From NCBI GenBank assembly GCA_964017155.1, contig OZ024855.1, positions 59,867,874 through 59,931,873 on the forward strand: DNA of 64,000 nucleotides. Direction: 5' to 3'. The stretch is from Oasisia sp. SBJ-2009 (taxonomy: Eukaryota; Annelida; Polychaeta; Sabellida; Siboglinidae). The stretch's first letter is position 1, and each line of letters opens with the position of its first letter. This document shows positions 61,501-64,000 of the stretch, one piece after another. Both the position numbers and the translations under genes were made by a program. The notes under the pieces are model-generated. The model searched no databases. It was not told where the DNA came from and saw nothing but the letters and a program-made list of their open reading frames with translations.

Positions 61501-64000
61501 CACTCTCTCATAAATAAAAGCACGTATACTCTCAATTTGTTTTCAGTATTTCACTATTTGGCACTTATGTACAAGTCGGACCCACCTCAATGTTGCTATT
61601 ATATCAGTATTTTTGCCAACATTTGATACTTGATTAAATTAATTCATTCAATTATAATCATCTTGCGCGTATTTATGTTTTATAAACAGCGCGTCTTGGC
61701 AAACTATTGAGGTCAAAAAGTCAGCGCGAATTGTGCCATTCGCAAGCGCAGAGGTGCATGTTACTGCGCTGTGCATATGAAATGAGCGATAAACAGTTTG
61801 TTTATGCCGACCACGCTGTCTTTTCGACCTCAAAAGTCAGCTAAGACGCGCTGTATATAAAACAATAATATGCGCAAGATGATTATAATTGATTGAATTA
61901 ACAAAATCAAGTATCAAATGTTGGCCAAAATACAGTTATAATACCAAAATTGAGGTGGGCCCGACTTGTACATAAGTGCCAACACTTGCGGGCGCGTTCC
62001 TTCACGCGCACTCTCTCATAAATAAAAGCACGTATACTCTCAATTTGTTTTCAGTATTTCACTATTTGGCACTGATGTACAAGTCGGACCCACCTCAACG
62101 TTGCTATTATATCAGTATTTTTGCCAACATTTGATACTTGATTAAATTAATTCATTCAATTATAATCATCTTGCGCGTATTTATGTTTTATAAACAGCGC
62201 GTCTTGGCAAACTATTGAGGTCAAAAAGACAGCGCGAATTGTGCCAGTCGCAAGCGCAGAGGTGCATGTTACTGCGCTGTGCATATGAAATGAGCGATAA
62301 ACAGTTTGTTTATGCCGACCACGCTGTCTTTTCGACCTCAAAAGTCAGCTAAGACGCGCTGTATATAAAACAATAATATGCGCAAGATGATTATAATTGA
62401 TTGAATTAACAAAATCAAGTATCAAATGTTGGCAAAAATACAGTTATAATACCAACATTGAGGTGGGCCCGACTTGTACATAAATGCCAACACTTGCGGG
62501 CGCGTACCTTCACGCGCACTCTTTCATAAATAAAAGCACGTATACTCTCAATTTGTTTTCAGTATTTCACTATTTGGCACTTATGTACAAGTCGGACCCA
62601 CCTCAATGTTGCTATTATATCAGTATTTTTGCCAACATTTGATACTTGATTAAATTAATTCATTCAATTATAATCATCTTGCGCGTATTTATGTTTTATA
62701 AACAGCGCGTCTTGGCAAACTATTAAGGTCAAAAAGACAGCGCGAATTGTGCCAGTCGCAAGCGCAGAGGTGCGTGTTACTGCGGTGTGCATATGAAATG
62801 AGCGATAAACAGTTTGTTTATGCCGACCACGCTGTCTTTTCGACCTCAAAAGTCTGCTAAGACGCGCTGTATATAAAACATATATATGCGCAAAATGAAT
62901 ATAATTGATTGAATTAACAAAATCAAGTATCAAATGTTGGCAAAAATACAGTTATAATACCAACATTGAGGTCGGCCCGACTTGTACATAAATGCCAACA
63001 CTTGCGGGCGCGTACCTTCACGCGCACTCTTTCATAAATAAAAGCACGTATACTCTCAATTTGTTTTCAGTATTTCACTATTTGGCACTTATGTACAAGT
63101 CGGACCCACCTCAATGTTGCTATTATATCAGTATTTTTGCCAACATTTGATACTTGATTAAATTAATTCATTCAATTATAATCATCTTGCGCGTATTTAT
63201 GTTTTATAAACAGCGCGTCTTGGCAAACTATTAAGGTCAAAAAGACAGCGCGAATTGTGCCAGTCGCAAGCGCAGAGGTGCATGTTACTGCGGTGTGCAT
63301 ATGAAATGAGCGATAAACAGTTTGTTTATGCCGACCACGCTGTCTTTTCGACCTCAAAAGTCTGCTAAGACGCGCTGTATATAAAACATATATATGCGCA
63401 AGATGAATATAATTGATTGAATTAACAAAATCAAGTATCAAATGTTGGCAAAAATACAGTTATAATACCAACATTGAGGTGGGCCCGACTTGTACATAAA
63501 TGCCAACACTTGCGGGCGCGTACCTTCACGCGCACTCTTTCATAAATAAAAGCACGTATACTCTCAATTTGTTTTCAGTATTTCACTATTTGGCACTTAT
63601 GTACAAGTCGGACCCACCTCAATGTTGCTATTATATCAGTATTTTTGCCAACATTTGATACTTGATTAAATTAATTCATTCAATTATAATCATCTTGCGC
63701 GTATTTATGTTTTATAAACAGCGCGTCTTGGCAAACTATTAAGGTCAAAAAGACAGCGCGAATTGTGCCAGTCGCAAGCGCAGAGGTGCATGTTACTGCG
63801 GTGTGCATATGAAATGAGCGATAAACAGTTTGTTTATGCCGACCACGCTGTCTTTTCGACCTCAAAAGTCAGCTAAGACGCGCTGTATATAAAACAATAA
63901 TATGCGCAAGATGATTATAATTGATTGAATTAACAAAATCAAGTATCAAATGTTGGCCAAAATACAGTTATAATACCAAAATTGAGGTGGGCCCGACTTG
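58082..64000. repeat. Higher-order duplication, two blocks of 6 units (3,048 bp), right edge
   Basis: AGGTCGGCCCG at 59921 recurs 3,048 bp on, at 62969. GCGCAAAATGAATA near 59841 recurs near 62889. The second block is cut by the window end, so the repeat may continue. Confidence 0.88.

Larger units (their letters stand above)
25131..64000. repeat. 508-bp palindromic satellite, main homogenised array
   Basis: After the interrupted unit resumes at 25135, 76 unit starts follow at exactly 25570 + 508k up to 63670, the last cut by the window edge. No unit-length change was seen. Three main subtypes alternate: a (TTAAGGTCAAAAAG, TGCGGTGTGC), b (TTGAGGTCAAAAAG, TGCGCTGTGC) and c (GAGGTCGAAAAG, AGCGGTGC). 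Every unit holds an apparent 61- or 89-codon minus-strand frame, but it lies across the palindrome arms and is treated as non-coding. Confidence 0.99.

Noticed and set aside
19729..63865. Dozens of 61- and 89-codon minus-strand frames as a gene family
   Set aside because: They recur because the 508-bp unit recurs, cross the inverted-repeat arms, have no recognisable domain, and are broken in some units.
18181..64000. Helitron-derived or ribosomal spacer tandem repeats
   Set aside because: No Rep/helicase, no CTRR-type 3' hairpin end and no rRNA sequence was seen; the dyad structure explains the unit better.

Overview
The window looks like nuclear DNA of an invertebrate animal. Evidence: interrupted coding exons with GT/AG splice sites (a GH18/CBM14 chitinase-type gene), a PIF/Harbinger transposase relic with an intron, MADF and THAP-like exons, a tyrosine-recombinase retrotransposon, and 45 kb of tandem satellite DNA. 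There is no bacterial-style gene organisation and no intact host ORF. I cannot name the species; a mollusc or another marine invertebrate is a guess.

Layout. 1-1690: CpG-rich simple repeats with a perfect 185-copy CGGTG core, apparently in an intron. 1754-4806: three exon-sized pieces of a plus-strand chitinase-type gene (two adjacent GH18 exons and one CBM14-like exon), entering from beyond the left edge and showing signs of decay. 4.8-5.1 kb: an antisense zinc-finger/coiled-coil ORF of likely retroelement origin. 5.87-7.9 kb: a broken minus-strand PIF/Harbinger transposase with a GGCCGGC-rich foldback insertion inside it. 7.7-11.6 kb: small inverted repeats, TA tracts, a MADF exon, a 107-bp perfect-ended hairpin element and a 15-copy 34-bp minisatellite. 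About 12.3-18.18 kb: a minus-strand DIRS-order (Ngaro-like) retrotransposon with Gag, RT, RNase H and tyrosine recombinase, carrying several single-base frame breaks.

18,181 to the right edge: about 88 copies of a 508-bp satellite. Each unit has two axes of dyad symmetry exactly half a unit (254 bp) apart, so the array is an alternating head-to-head/tail-to-tail series of 254-bp half-units. Private mutations recur at exact multiples of 508 bp (offsets of 2, 5, 6 and 8 units), which shows recent segmental amplification. One unit is split by a 1,275-bp element with TTAA target duplication and 14-bp perfect terminal inverted repeats. That element carries a degenerate THAP-like exon.

The pieces do not form a pathway. 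The window reads as an eroding host gene at the edge of a transposon-rich zone that passes into a large satellite block, possibly pericentromeric or other heterochromatin. The features most worth following up are the palindromic satellite with its higher-order structure, the TTAA element with its captured exon, and the decaying chitinase-type gene.
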